This document shows positions 44,052 to 52,016 of a DNA stretch of 64,000 bases, one piece after another; position 1 is the stretch's first letter, and each line of letters opens with the position of its first letter. A program made the position numbers and the translations under genes. The notes beneath the pieces are model-generated. The model had not been told where the DNA came from. It worked only from the letters and a program-made list of their open reading frames with translations, and did not search any database. Source of the stretch: an uncultured Oscillospiraceae bacterium (lineage in GTDB: Bacteria > Bacillota > Clostridia > Oscillospirales > Oscillospiraceae); the NCBI GenBank assembly GCA_910587255.1, contig CAJUKT010000001.1, positions 26,478 to 90,477 on the forward strand, given 5' to 3'.

Positions 44052-45059
44052 TCAGCGCTTCAATCCCTTCAAGCGGTGATAACCCTCCACCACACCATAA
44101 AACACCGGCCATGGCGCATATTTGGCCAACAGATATTTGCAATAGGTAAACTGATTTTCATAGCAGCCCCTCGGATGGGCTTCAAATGCCATGGCCGGCA
44201 GCCACTCTTGCTTTAGCTTGCGGAAATACTGACGCTGGGCCTCCAGTTCGCCCATGTTGACTACGTTCCAGATGAGAAATTCCATCGCCCAATTGAGGTA
44301 GCTGCGCTCGTAGGTATCGTAGCAATTCCGCCGAGTCAATTCTTCCTTCAGCCGAACCGCCGCCATATAGGGAATTTCCGGCGCTATATGCCGGGAATTG
44401 GACACCGACCCACCGCGGTTTACCCGGTGATGGATCAAAACATCTGAAAGGACCGTCAGTCTGTCCGCCAAAGCCAGACTTTGGAATACAAATACCAGAT
44501 CCTCCGAATTAGGAAATTCCGGGTATTGAAGCCCCGCCTTCCTCACGAACTCCGTTCGGCACAGCTTGTCCCAGGGCCATCCGTAAGTAAACTGAAAGAT
44601 ATGCTCCGCAATATCCCTTGGCCCAAAGCTCTTCCCGGGCAAATATTGGATTTTAAGCGTCCATTCTGAGGGTAGTTCCCGGCCTGTTTCCGTGTCAAAC
44701 TCCACCGCCCGGCAGATGGTCACATCCGCCCCGGTTTTCACCGCAAGAGTCACCATCTTTTCCAAAAAATTCGGCTCAACCCAATCATCAGAATCCAAAA
44801 AGATCAGATATTCTCCATCGGCCTGTTCCATACCTGTGTTCCGTGCTGCTCCGGGGCCGCCGTTTTCCTGCGTTATAACCCGGACCCGGCTGTCTCGTGC
44901 GGCATATTCCGCCAAAATGCGGGGGCTTTCATCGGTGGATCCATCGTCTACACAGATGATCTCAAGGTTCTTTAGCGTTTGTCCAACTACGCTGTCCAAG
45001 CACTTTCTCAGATGCCGCTCAATATTATAGACTGGGATCACCACCGATACCTGGGCCAA
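44052..45059 (-). CDS. GT2 glycosyltransferase, second of locus A
   Basis: 335 residues, VSVVIPVYNIERHLRKCLDS with VDDGSTDESPRI and LDSDDW metal site, YGWPWDKLCRTEFV and FPNSEDLVFVFQSLALAD acceptor segments. Start is TTG at 45059 after AAAGGGTGAAG; no ATG or GTG fits the family start. It follows the decayed DUF4422 gene. Confidence 0.88.
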   Translation of the reverse strand: MAQVSVVIPVYNIERHLRKCLDSVVGQTLKNLEIICVDDGSTDESPRILAEYAARDSRVRVITQENGGPGAARNTGMEQADGEYLIFLDSDDWVEPNFLEKMVTLAVKTGADVTICRAVEFDTETGRELPSEWTLKIQYLPGKSFGPRDIAEHIFQFTYGWPWDKLCRTEFVRKAGLQYPEFPNSEDLVFVFQSLALADRLTVLSDVLIHHRVNRGGSVSNSRHIAPEIPYMAAVRLKEELTRRNCYDTYERSYLNWAMEFLIWNVVNMGELEAQRQYFRKLKQEWLPAMAFEAHPRGCYENQFTYCKYLLAKYAPWPVFYGVVEGYHRLKGLKR

Positions 45060-45060
45060 G

Positions 45061-45426
45061 CTTCTTCACCCTTTCAAGCTCTTGATCCAACTGCGCCGAA
45101 CGCTCCCTGCTTATCCAGCAGCTGAGGGTCCGGCTTCCGCTCAACCCGATACGGCTGCTTAGTTTTTATATCTGGATACAGGTAGCGGCAGTAATGGAAA
45201 AAGCCATAGTAATCCGCCTGAATGTTTTTCCAAGCCCAGTACTGGGCGGTCAGCTCACAGTAGCAACGCTTTTTACAGGAAATGTTGTCTCCTGTGTCGT
45301 CATGGAAAATCCAGAAAAACGCCCTTCCGCAAGGGCTGTCTCCACTTGAATCGGCACTGACAAGGGATTCTCCGGCACCGCCGCAGGCTGGTGACAGCAG
45401 GCAAGCAGTTTAATATCCGCCGGCAT
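45061..45426 (-). pseudogene. Frameshifted, truncated DUF4422 glycosyltransferase
   Basis: Reading from the ATG at 45426 gives MPADIKLLACCHQPAAVPEN, LSVPIQVETALAEGRF, then the frame is lost. The family sequence continues in another frame as DDTGDNISCKKRCYCELTAQ, YWAWKNIQADYYGFFHYCRY and stops about 45068. The DDTGDNIS / ELTAQYWAWKN / YYGFFHY motifs are hallmarks of DUF4422 exopolysaccharide glycosyltransferases, which are about 250 residues; the C-terminal half is gone. The start codon overlaps the end of the recombinase-like gene, a relic of coupled translation. Confidence 0.8.
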
Positions 45427-45427
45427 C

Positions 45428-46270
45428 TCACCGCTCCACCCACCCAACCGTCAGCTGTTCTTCCTCCAGCAGCCTTTCCTGGGCCTGCTCCACCAGCAGC
45501 GCCACGTTGCGCTCAATCCCCTCCCGGGTGGCCAGGTACAGCTTGCGCAGACAGCGGGGGTTCCCTTTTTCCTCCGGCACCTGGGCCGTATGACACAGCT
45601 GGCGGATGGTTGCCGTGACATTATTGCGGGAGATGAGATTCCCCGTCCGGGTGATAAAAATGGACCCGGTTCGGATCCCCCGCCGTCTCGCGTAATCCAG
45701 CAGCTCCCGGCAGACAGAGCTTGGAAAACGGATGATCTCCTTGGAGCATCGGTGGCGAATGCTCACCATCCCGGCCTGGGCCGCTTCTACCGTGAGACAG
45801 GGCAGCTCCTGAACCGGAAGATCCGAATTTCCGAACACTTTTACCAGCAGATAGGCCTGCTCACGGCCCAAGATCCGGGCGGCGCCCAGCAGCCGCAGGT
45901 ACTCGCTCCGGGTCAATTCCGGCGTGGATTGGTCGGGGCTCCCCAGCTTCTCCGTCACCTGGAATTCCCGTGCGCCCATGTACTCCAAGTAGCCGTTGGC
46001 CGCAACCACGGACTGGTTAATCGTTTCGGAGGCAAGCCCCTCCTCGGCGAGCTGCTTACGCCAGTTCAGCAGCGTATCCCGGCGGATTGCCTTGCCGTCC
46101 TCCGGCAGCGCCTGATACAATCGATCCAGCTTTTTTCGATAGGTGTTCAGCGTACCCTGCACCCGGCCCTTCGCCCGCAGATGCTCCAAAAAACCGTCGA
46201 TCCCTTCCGGGGTGATCGGAACCTCTTTCGTGTTCAAATCATGTTTCATACTGTTCATTTTGCCGCTCAT
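45428..46270 (-). CDS. Catalytically degenerate tyrosine-recombinase-like protein, first gene of locus A
   Basis: 280 residues, same length as the intact recombinase at 46608. The SAM-like N domain is kept (GFLEHLRAKGRVQGTLNTYR), as is LTRSEYLRLLGAARILGREQ. Catalytic positions are lost: the TGIR box reads SDLP, the HNLRH box reads RCLRK, and the GH box and the TRIY nucleophile are replaced by a charged helix (LVEQAQERLLEEEQLTVGWV). Start at 46270 after GGGAAGTGG; later in-frame ATGs exist at 46258 and 46249. It may bind DNA or the real recombinase. Paralog of 61710. Confidence 0.82.
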   Translation of the reverse strand: MSGKMNSMKHDLNTKEVPITPEGIDGFLEHLRAKGRVQGTLNTYRKKLDRLYQALPEDGKAIRRDTLLNWRKQLAEEGLASETINQSVVAANGYLEYMGAREFQVTEKLGSPDQSTPELTRSEYLRLLGAARILGREQAYLLVKVFGNSDLPVQELPCLTVEAAQAGMVSIRHRCSKEIIRFPSSVCRELLDYARRRGIRTGSIFITRTGNLISRNNVTATIRQLCHTAQVPEEKGNPRCLRKLYLATREGIERNVALLVEQAQERLLEEEQLTVGWVER

Positions 46271-46380
46271 AGTCCACTTCCCAGTTCCATTTGCTCGCTG
46301 TCCGGCCACGCATTCCGCATGTTCATCACGAAATAGGCCAATCGCCTGTAAAACAGCAAAAAGCACGGAATTCCCCCCAC

Positions 46381-46411
46381 AAAAAAAGCCGCCGTGCAGT
46401 GGCACTGCGGC
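46381..46411 (-). terminator. Terminator between the recombinase and locus A
   Basis: Hairpin 46388-46411 (outer stem GCCGC/GCGGC, inner GTGC/GCAC) followed on the minus strand by seven T. It would stop transcription entering locus A from the recombinase side. Confidence 0.75.
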
Positions 46412-46484
46412 AAAATGAGCGTAATAAAAAAGCTGGTTTTCCCAAATCAGCGTGCTTTTTGTGCTCTTTTTAAAATTTGGGGTG

Positions 46485-46513
46485 TTGCAAATTCCGAAGA
46501 CCCGTGATATAAT
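46485..46513 (+). promoter_or_regulatory. Promoter inside the locus A inverted-repeat segment
   Basis: TTGCAA (46485-46490), a 17-base spacer ending in the extended -10 TGA, then perfect TATAAT (46508-46513). Points toward the 3' end of the recombinase gene, not toward locus A. Confidence 0.7.
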
Positions 46514-46607
46514 GCTTTCATCCTCAAGATTTAGCTTATTTTTTTGCCCATTCCGAGGTTGCTTTTTATGGATCTACGTGCAAAAGGCCTATTTTGTGAT
46601 ACTCCAG

Positions 46608-47450
46608 CTACAAGATGAGCCCCAGCCGGTTCATGCGGCTGACATACTCAATGCCTGTGGAAACGAGGTAAATTCGGGTGGTTTCAATGCTGGAATGGCC
46701 CAGCACATCCGCAAGCTGCACCACGTCCCGGCAGGATTTGTAGAACGTCCTGGCAAACAGATGGCGCAGGTTGTGGGGGAACACCTTGGAGGGCGCTACC
46801 CCCGCCCTTTTGCAGATGGCTTTCATCTCCGCCCAAATCTGACGTCTGGTCAACCCTTTCCCGGTTCTGGTGAGGAATATCTCACCAGAACCGGTTTTCT
46901 GCTTCTTGGCGTACTTCAGCAGCTTCCGGCACAGCTTGCCAGGGATCAGGATGGTACGTATTTTCCCCTTCAGCGCAATCTCCGCCCGCCCCGCCCTGGC
47001 GGCCTCCACCGTGATATACCGAACCTCCGACACCCGGATGCCGGTGGCGCAGATGGTTTCCATCAGCAAGGCCAGACGTTCCTTTCCCTGGGCACGGGCG
47101 GTTTCGATCAGGCGAACGTACTCCTCTTTGGTCAGCTCTCTGTCCCGGCTGCGGAAGATCCGGCGCTGTATGCGCATGGTTTTGACCCGCAGATCCTCCC
47201 AGCGCTGGAAATGGAAAAACCGGTTGATGGCAATGAGCATGGAGTTGATCGTGGATGGGGCATACCCCATCCCAATCAAATGCCCCTTCCATGCGATGGC
47301 AGTTTCCTTGTCCAGCGCTCTCCCATCCAGCCACGCGGCGAAGGCCCGCACGTCCCGCAGGTACTTTTCAATGGTCCCGGGTTCCCGCTCCTCTGCACGC
47401 AGATACCCTTCAAACGCCGTGAGCTGCTTCCCGATAATATGCTTTCCCAT
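46608..47450 (-). CDS. Tyrosine recombinase, apparently intact, beside locus A
   Basis: 280 residues with all catalytic features: TGIRVSEV (Arg I), Lys in ALKGKIRTI, HNLRHLFAR (His, Arg II, His), LGHSSIETTRIYL (His and Tyr nucleophile). N-terminal SAM-like domain LTAFEGYLRAEEREPGTIEK. No excisionase or other phage genes adjoin, so it looks like a resident inverting recombinase rather than an integrase. Ribosome-binding site GGGGAGGCG. Has its own promoter at 47480-47507 with an overlapping operator-like repeat. Confidence 0.92.
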   Translation of the reverse strand: MGKHIIGKQLTAFEGYLRAEEREPGTIEKYLRDVRAFAAWLDGRALDKETAIAWKGHLIGMGYAPSTINSMLIAINRFFHFQRWEDLRVKTMRIQRRIFRSRDRELTKEEYVRLIETARAQGKERLALLMETICATGIRVSEVRYITVEAARAGRAEIALKGKIRTILIPGKLCRKLLKYAKKQKTGSGEIFLTRTGKGLTRRQIWAEMKAICKRAGVAPSKVFPHNLRHLFARTFYKSCRDVVQLADVLGHSSIETTRIYLVSTGIEYVSRMNRLGLIL

Positions 47451-47467
47451 AAAAGCGCCTCCCCAAA

Positions 47468-47507
47468 TCGTGTTACTTCATTTTACACGACTTCGTTTTT
47501 TCGGCAA
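47468..47507 (-). promoter_or_regulatory. Promoter and operator-like repeat of the locus A recombinase
   Basis: On the minus strand TTGCCG (47502-47507), 16-base spacer, TAAAAT (47480-47485). The inverted repeat TCGTGT (47468-47473) / ACACGA (47485-47490) straddles the -10, so a repressor, perhaps the recombinase itself, could control it. Confidence 0.55.
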
Positions 47508-47528
47508 GAAAACATTCCTCGCAACATC

Positions 47529-47565
47529 AAAACGGGCTTCGCCGGTTGACGGCGAGGCCCGTTTT
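47529..47565. terminator. Bidirectional terminator-like hairpin
   Basis: A 16-bp stem with one mismatch (47529-47544 with 47550-47565), loop GTTGA, arms starting AAAACGGGC and ending GCCCGTTTT. Second in line after the locus B terminator. Confidence 0.6.
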
Positions 47566-47569
47566 CGTT

Positions 47570-47638
47570 TGACCACAGACAGAAAAAATCTGCCCCCGGT
47601 TGGGGGCAGGAGAAAGCCTCTATGATTACACCGTGGTA
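47570..47638. repeat. Repeat copy 2 (terminator-containing), also at 22324-22410
   Basis: Shares a first block of about 41 bases and a last block of 16 bases with the copy beside integrase 1. The hairpin CTGCCCCC (47590-47597) / GGGGGCAG (47602-47609) with A-run 47583-47588 is a minus-strand terminator. The surrounding gap 47610-47737 shows no supported gene. Confidence 0.6.
47582..47609 (-). terminator. Terminator of capsule locus B
   Basis: An 8-bp perfect GC stem followed by TTTTTT on the minus strand, about 130 bases after the MBOAT stop codon. Confidence 0.75.
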
Positions 47639-47737
47639 GTTTTTCCCTAATAACGTGGTTTTGGCCCAGACGTGTTTGGTCATGGCGGGGCATCCATCAG
47701 GAACCAGCTCCACCCGTTTCTGTATGGTAATAATCCC

Positions 47738-49126
47738 TTAGAATCGAAAATAAATAAATGGATTAAAGCCTGAACTCACTACATAAAGAATCGTGACAAA
47801 GAACACCGCAGCGAGCGCTGTATCACGGGCTGTCTGTGCGAAACTCCTGCTCGTCTCACCGAGACGGCTGTTAATCCATTTGCCTGCGGGCAGACAGAAT
47901 ATCAGCGACAGCGCAAAGAAAAATACTTTCTCACGATCAAGATGAGACAGTGAATAAAGTGCCCCCTCCAAGGGATTTCCTGCCATTGAACGCAGATATA
48001 CCGCCGCCTGGCCCAGGGTATCCGCACGGAAAAACACCCAGCCTATCAGTACCACCAGCATGGTGTAAATATGCCCCAACCATTTGGGCATTCGGAAACG
48101 ATTCCCAAGCACACGCTCCAATATCAGAAATGCGCCGTGCCACAGGCCCCATACCACAAAGTTCCAGCTCGCACCGTGCCATAATCCGGTCATCGAAAAG
48201 ACGATAAGCAGGTTGCGGTAAGTCTTTTCACGCGAACAGTGACTTCCGCCAAGTGGGATATACAAATAGTCGCGGAACCACGAGGAAAGCGAAATGTGCC
48301 ATCGCCGCCAGAATTCCTTCACGCTGCTGGAAATGTACGGATAGTTAAAGTTTTCCAAGAAATCGAACCCGAACAGTTTACCCAGACCGATGGCCATGTC
48401 TGAATAGCCGCTAAAGTCAAAATAAATCTGCAGCGCATACGCCACCGCGCCCATCCATGCCAGCAGCGCAGGTGGATCACTTTGAATAAATGCCGCATCG
48501 GCAATTGCCGCCATCTGGTTGGACAACAGTACCTTCTTGGATAACCCGATCATAAAGCGAACCGCCCCTGTATAGATCCCGCCCAGCGTCACGTTGCGTT
48601 CATCAATTTGGGCTGCCACGTCGCTGTACCTTACGATCGGTCCTGCAATCAGCTGGGGGAACAGAGAAATATACAGTGCCAATTTGGCCAGGCTTTTCTG
48701 CGGCGGCACGGTTCCCCTGTATACGTCAATCACATATGACATGATCTGGAAGGTAAAAAACGAAATTCCTATGGGCAACGCGATCTGATTGAGTGAAACG
48801 CTCTGTCCTCCTATCAGGCTCAGCACTGCGTTGACGGTCTCCATAAGGAAGTTAAAATATTTGAAATACCCCAGTATTCCAAGATTAAAAATAACCGTAG
48901 CGCACAATAGATATCTATTGTGGTCTCTTGCTAGCAAGAGACCACAAATGTAGTTAATAACGATCAATGTGAACATCAGGAGCACATACTTCGGCTCGCC
49001 CCAGGAGTAAAAAAACAGTGAGGCCAGCAAAAGCCAGTAGTTTTTTGCGTTCTTTCCGCACAGATAATAGCCAATAAGAACAACGGGGAGGAACCAGAAC
49101 AAGAACAACGTGGAGCTGAAGACCAT
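47738..49126 (-). CDS. MBOAT O-acyltransferase (AlgI/DltB family)
   Basis: 462 residues with about ten membrane helices. Family motifs: SYVIDVYRG, FPQLIAGPIVRY, YFDFSGYSDMAIGLGKLFGF, EFWRRWHISLSSWFRDYLYI and the catalytic His in GLWHGASWNFVVWGLWHG. It moves acetyl groups across the membrane for O-acetylation of the exported glycan, working with the AlgX/DHHW protein encoded just upstream. The ATG at 49126 overlaps the upstream stop (TAATG). Confidence 0.93.
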   Translation of the reverse strand: MVFSSTLFLFWFLPVVLIGYYLCGKNAKNYWLLLASLFFYSWGEPKYVLLMFTLIVINYICGLLLARDHNRYLLCATVIFNLGILGYFKYFNFLMETVNAVLSLIGGQSVSLNQIALPIGISFFTFQIMSYVIDVYRGTVPPQKSLAKLALYISLFPQLIAGPIVRYSDVAAQIDERNVTLGGIYTGAVRFMIGLSKKVLLSNQMAAIADAAFIQSDPPALLAWMGAVAYALQIYFDFSGYSDMAIGLGKLFGFDFLENFNYPYISSSVKEFWRRWHISLSSWFRDYLYIPLGGSHCSREKTYRNLLIVFSMTGLWHGASWNFVVWGLWHGAFLILERVLGNRFRMPKWLGHIYTMLVVLIGWVFFRADTLGQAAVYLRSMAGNPLEGALYSLSHLDREKVFFFALSLIFCLPAGKWINSRLGETSRSFAQTARDTALAAVFFVTILYVVSSGFNPFIYFRF

Positions 49127-50838
49127 TAATCTATTCCCTTCTTTCCCATCTCTGCCGTCCACGGAGACAACGCGCAGGAATACACGCGCAAAGCAAGATC
49201 TCTGCCATCCGTAGATTCTGGGTTAATTTCCCGTGCCTGAAAATAGCACGGTGCAATGATCTCTATGCAGTACTGCCCATCTGTAGCGGCAATATCCGTT
49301 ACGTCAAACCACAGTGTTTCATTGCGCGCTTTCCCTACGGGGAAAGCGCCTGCCTTTTCTCCGTTGATATAAACCAGATACTCCCATTGACTGATATCCT
49401 CGTCGTAGGCCATTTGCAAATGTTTAGCAGGAACAAAACAGTCCAAAACCACACTTTGACAGTCAAATTTCCCATTTGTAGACAGATTTATGGTTCCGCT
49501 CTTTGTCATCCAGTAGTAATCTTCCGATGGATCCGCCTGCTTCATCTTGAAGAAGCCTCGAACCACATAATTATAGTTCACAGAATGGTAACTTCGGCTA
49601 AATATGCTTGTGCCCTCTCGAGGCTCCGCTTCAGACTCTAAAAATTTAAGAAGCGTATCAATTTCCAATAGAAAGCTGTTTCTGTACCTGTTATAGTTGT
49701 TATACTCAAGAACTATAATCTCGCTTTCCGCAAAATCATTGCGCATCATTTCTTGATCTGCCGCGTTCCATTTTGACACATTGAAGTTTGTGTCAATATA
49801 CCAACTGGCATTTTGACAGTGATATACTCTGTTTCCTATCCCTGCTTGATTGAGATAGAACTGAATATCGCGGTTGTAGCTTTTTCCCATTAGAAAAATG
49901 TCCGGCATATCATGATATTCATCATATGCTATTTCATATTGCGGATAATAATAAAGCGATTCTGAAGCCGAATAGTAAAATAGGTTTGAGATTTGCTCTA
50001 TATCCCAATCCAAGTTTGCTGTTATTTTCTCATTACCCACCCTTCCGTTATCCATAGCCGTGACAGGCACTGCAGAGGTAGAATATCCATTGAATTGAAT
50101 ATTTTTAACTTGATAACCCATGCCGCGGATCTGGTCACAAAGACTTTGTGTGATCCAAAATGCGGCTGGCTTGCTGAAATGTGTTCCCCCGTTATAAAAA
50201 GCGGGAATCCCTTCGTGACTGAGCCGTTTCGCCGTTTCTACGCCGTCTACCAAAGGGACTTGGTTGGCATAGGCCCAGTCAGCCAGATAATCGCTCAAAT
50301 ATTTGCCGCCTTGCTCTTTAGAAGCTGCCCTCCATTTATATCTCAATGGGATTTCATCACTATAAAGATCCAATTTACTTGGATTGAGCAAAATGATCAA
50401 GTCCTTGTCAACTGCGGCCAGTTTTTCCTTTAACGTATCCAAACGTGTGAACAGTTCGGACACAGATTCATCATCAACAACGTCCGCGCCCTCCATTTTT
50501 AGATACCCGCTTATGTATTGCAATTCAGTTAGGGAACCGCTGTCCATTTTTATAAAATCTTCTGTTAACAAACCAAACAGCGAGAATCTAAGTTGAGTAT
50601 ATGTTTTTACAAACAAGGGATAATTTCCGCAATTCGTCTTTTGGTATTGCTCATAATCCTCTTGATATTCCCCTGTCCAAAAATTTGACAGGGAAAACTT
50701 TGGCTTTGTGCCGATGGAAACGTTATAAAGCTTCAGGTCATACTCCAACCCGGTCAGTTTGGTGATCCCCGGGAATAGTATGACTGCAAAAAATATACCG
50801 ATCAACAGGGCTCTGGCGACTGTATTCCATCCCTTCAT
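49126..50838 (-). CDS. DHHW/AlgX-like extracytoplasmic acetyltransferase partner
   Basis: 570 residues. One N-terminal membrane helix (about 8-28), then an extracytoplasmic SGNH-like domain: LLNPSKLDLYSDEIPLRYKW, a His motif in YNGGTHFSKPAAFW, and a catalytic Ser candidate in DIFLMGKSYNRDIQ. A C-terminal beta-sandwich-like part (about 440-560) may bind the polymer. Together with the MBOAT it should O-acetylate the locus B glycan outside the membrane. Confidence 0.82.
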   Translation of the reverse strand: MKGWNTVARALLIGIFFAVILFPGITKLTGLEYDLKLYNVSIGTKPKFSLSNFWTGEYQEDYEQYQKTNCGNYPLFVKTYTQLRFSLFGLLTEDFIKMDSGSLTELQYISGYLKMEGADVVDDESVSELFTRLDTLKEKLAAVDKDLIILLNPSKLDLYSDEIPLRYKWRAASKEQGGKYLSDYLADWAYANQVPLVDGVETAKRLSHEGIPAFYNGGTHFSKPAAFWITQSLCDQIRGMGYQVKNIQFNGYSTSAVPVTAMDNGRVGNEKITANLDWDIEQISNLFYYSASESLYYYPQYEIAYDEYHDMPDIFLMGKSYNRDIQFYLNQAGIGNRVYHCQNASWYIDTNFNVSKWNAADQEMMRNDFAESEIIVLEYNNYNRYRNSFLLEIDTLLKFLESEAEPREGTSIFSRSYHSVNYNYVVRGFFKMKQADPSEDYYWMTKSGTINLSTNGKFDCQSVVLDCFVPAKHLQMAYDEDISQWEYLVYINGEKAGAFPVGKARNETLWFDVTDIAATDGQYCIEIIAPCYFQAREINPESTDGRDLALRVYSCALSPWTAEMGKKGID

Positions 50839-50923
50839 TCAATTAACGCCTCCACCATATCATACCCGATGTAAATGAATTTTACGGAATAATTCACGGC
50901 AAAATGGTCACAGCATGGTTTTA

Positions 50924-50960
50924 CCCTCGCCGCCGGGCACATCGTCAATACCCAAACAGC
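50924..50960 (-). repeat. Solo end of the MITE-like repeat inside locus B
   Basis: On the minus strand this stretch matches the left end of the 15184 element almost base for base (ATTGACGATGTGCCCGGCGG core), but no right end is nearby. It lies in the 143-base gap between the 4,6-dehydratase-like gene and the AlgX-like gene. Confidence 0.55.
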
Positions 50961-50981
50961 ATCTAAGCGGTTTCGTTTAAT

Positions 50982-52016
50982 TTATCTCGTTAAAAACCGT
51001 TCTCCTTGATTGATTCGCTTTCTCCAATAATTCAGCAGATCTTGCATAGTCGTCTCAAAGGGGATTTGAGGTTCCCAGCCTGTGTGCGCCTTAAATTTTC
51101 GGCAATCCGGCACTTGGAGGTCCGCATCTATCGGGCGCAACCGCTCAGTATCCACCTCCACTTTGATTTCATCCTTTTTATTTGAGTAAGAAATCAATGT
51201 ATTCAGAGTATCACCCACCTCACAGGTATATGAACCTCCAATATTATAGTATTCTCCCGGAATAGGATCCTTTGTAACCAGCATATAATATGCACGCACA
51301 GCATCACGTACATCAGCATAGGTGCGCAAGGATTTAAGATTTCCGACTTTGACTTTAGGCTCAATCAATCCTGCTTCTATCATCGCTATCTGTTTTGCAA
51401 AGGTTGATTCATGGAACACATCACCTCGCCGAGGCCCGGTATGCGTAAACATTCTCGTCGTCATGACTGTCATTCCGTATGCCTCAGCATAATAGCGGCC
51501 GAGTAAATCGGTTCCGACCTTAGAGATTGCGTATGGAGATGCCGGATGAAACGAACATTCCTCGTGAATTCCGATTTCCGGTTTCTTCTCTGCGGGAATT
51601 CTACCAAACACTTCAGAAGATGCGCAAACATGTACTATCGGTTTATATGCTGTATCGCTCTCCATGGCAGCACGGATTGCCTCTAAGAGACGGCAGGTAC
51701 CCAGAATGTTGGTATTAAGCGTCTCAATAGGAGCGGTGAAGCTGGTTAAAGGATAGCTCTGTGCTGCCAGATGAAAGACATAATCTGGCTTACCCTTGTT
51801 AATAACGGTCATTAAAGAGACTTCATCATTTAAATCGGCATAGTCAAAAAAGACTCTATCTTTTCTGTTCACACGGTCCAAAAGATGGCTGACATTATCC
51901 AACGGGCTTCTCCAACGACACACCCCATAAATATCCCAGTCCGTGTTTGCAAGTAAAAAATCTGCCAGATGTGAACCAACCATCCCTGTTATTCCAGTAA
52001 TCAATGCTTTTTTCAT
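50982..52016 (-). CDS. GDP-sugar 4,6-dehydratase (GMD/DmhA-like)
   Basis: 344 residues. Extended SDR with ALITGITGMVGSHLADFLL (NAD(P) site), HLAAQSYPLTSF, ASSEVFGRIP, catalytic YAISKVG and RMFTHTGPRRGD, all GDP-mannose-4,6-dehydratase-like. In this operon GDP-manno-heptose is the likely substrate, giving the 4-keto-6-deoxy intermediate. Overlaps the reductase gene upstream by 4 bases. Confidence 0.85.
   Translation of the reverse strand: MKKALITGITGMVGSHLADFLLANTDWDIYGVCRWRSPLDNVSHLLDRVNRKDRVFFDYADLNDEVSLMTVINKGKPDYVFHLAAQSYPLTSFTAPIETLNTNILGTCRLLEAIRAAMESDTAYKPIVHVCASSEVFGRIPAEKKPEIGIHEECSFHPASPYAISKVGTDLLGRYYAEAYGMTVMTTRMFTHTGPRRGDVFHESTFAKQIAMIEAGLIEPKVKVGNLKSLRTYADVRDAVRAYYMLVTKDPIPGEYYNIGGSYTCEVGDTLNTLISYSNKKDEIKVEVDTERLRPIDADLQVPDCRKFKAHTGWEPQIPFETTMQDLLNYWRKRINQGERFLTR

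Larger units (their letters stand above)
46326..46599. promoter_or_regulatory. Candidate invertible promoter segment, locus A
   Basis: Left arm 46326-46365 and right arm 46560-46599 are imperfect inverted repeats, 29 of 40 positions identical without gaps; the outer core TCAC-A/G-AAATAGGCC and inner AAAAAGCA are shared. Between them lie a plus-strand promoter (46485-46513) and a minus-strand terminator (46381-46411). The right arm ends 9 bases from the recombinase gene. In the drawn orientation the promoter points away from locus A. Confidence 0.6.

Noticed and set aside
47478..47713. Two overlapping minus-strand open frames between MBOAT and the recombinase
   Set aside because: They run through two terminator hairpins and the repeat; no ribosome-binding site and no recognised domain.
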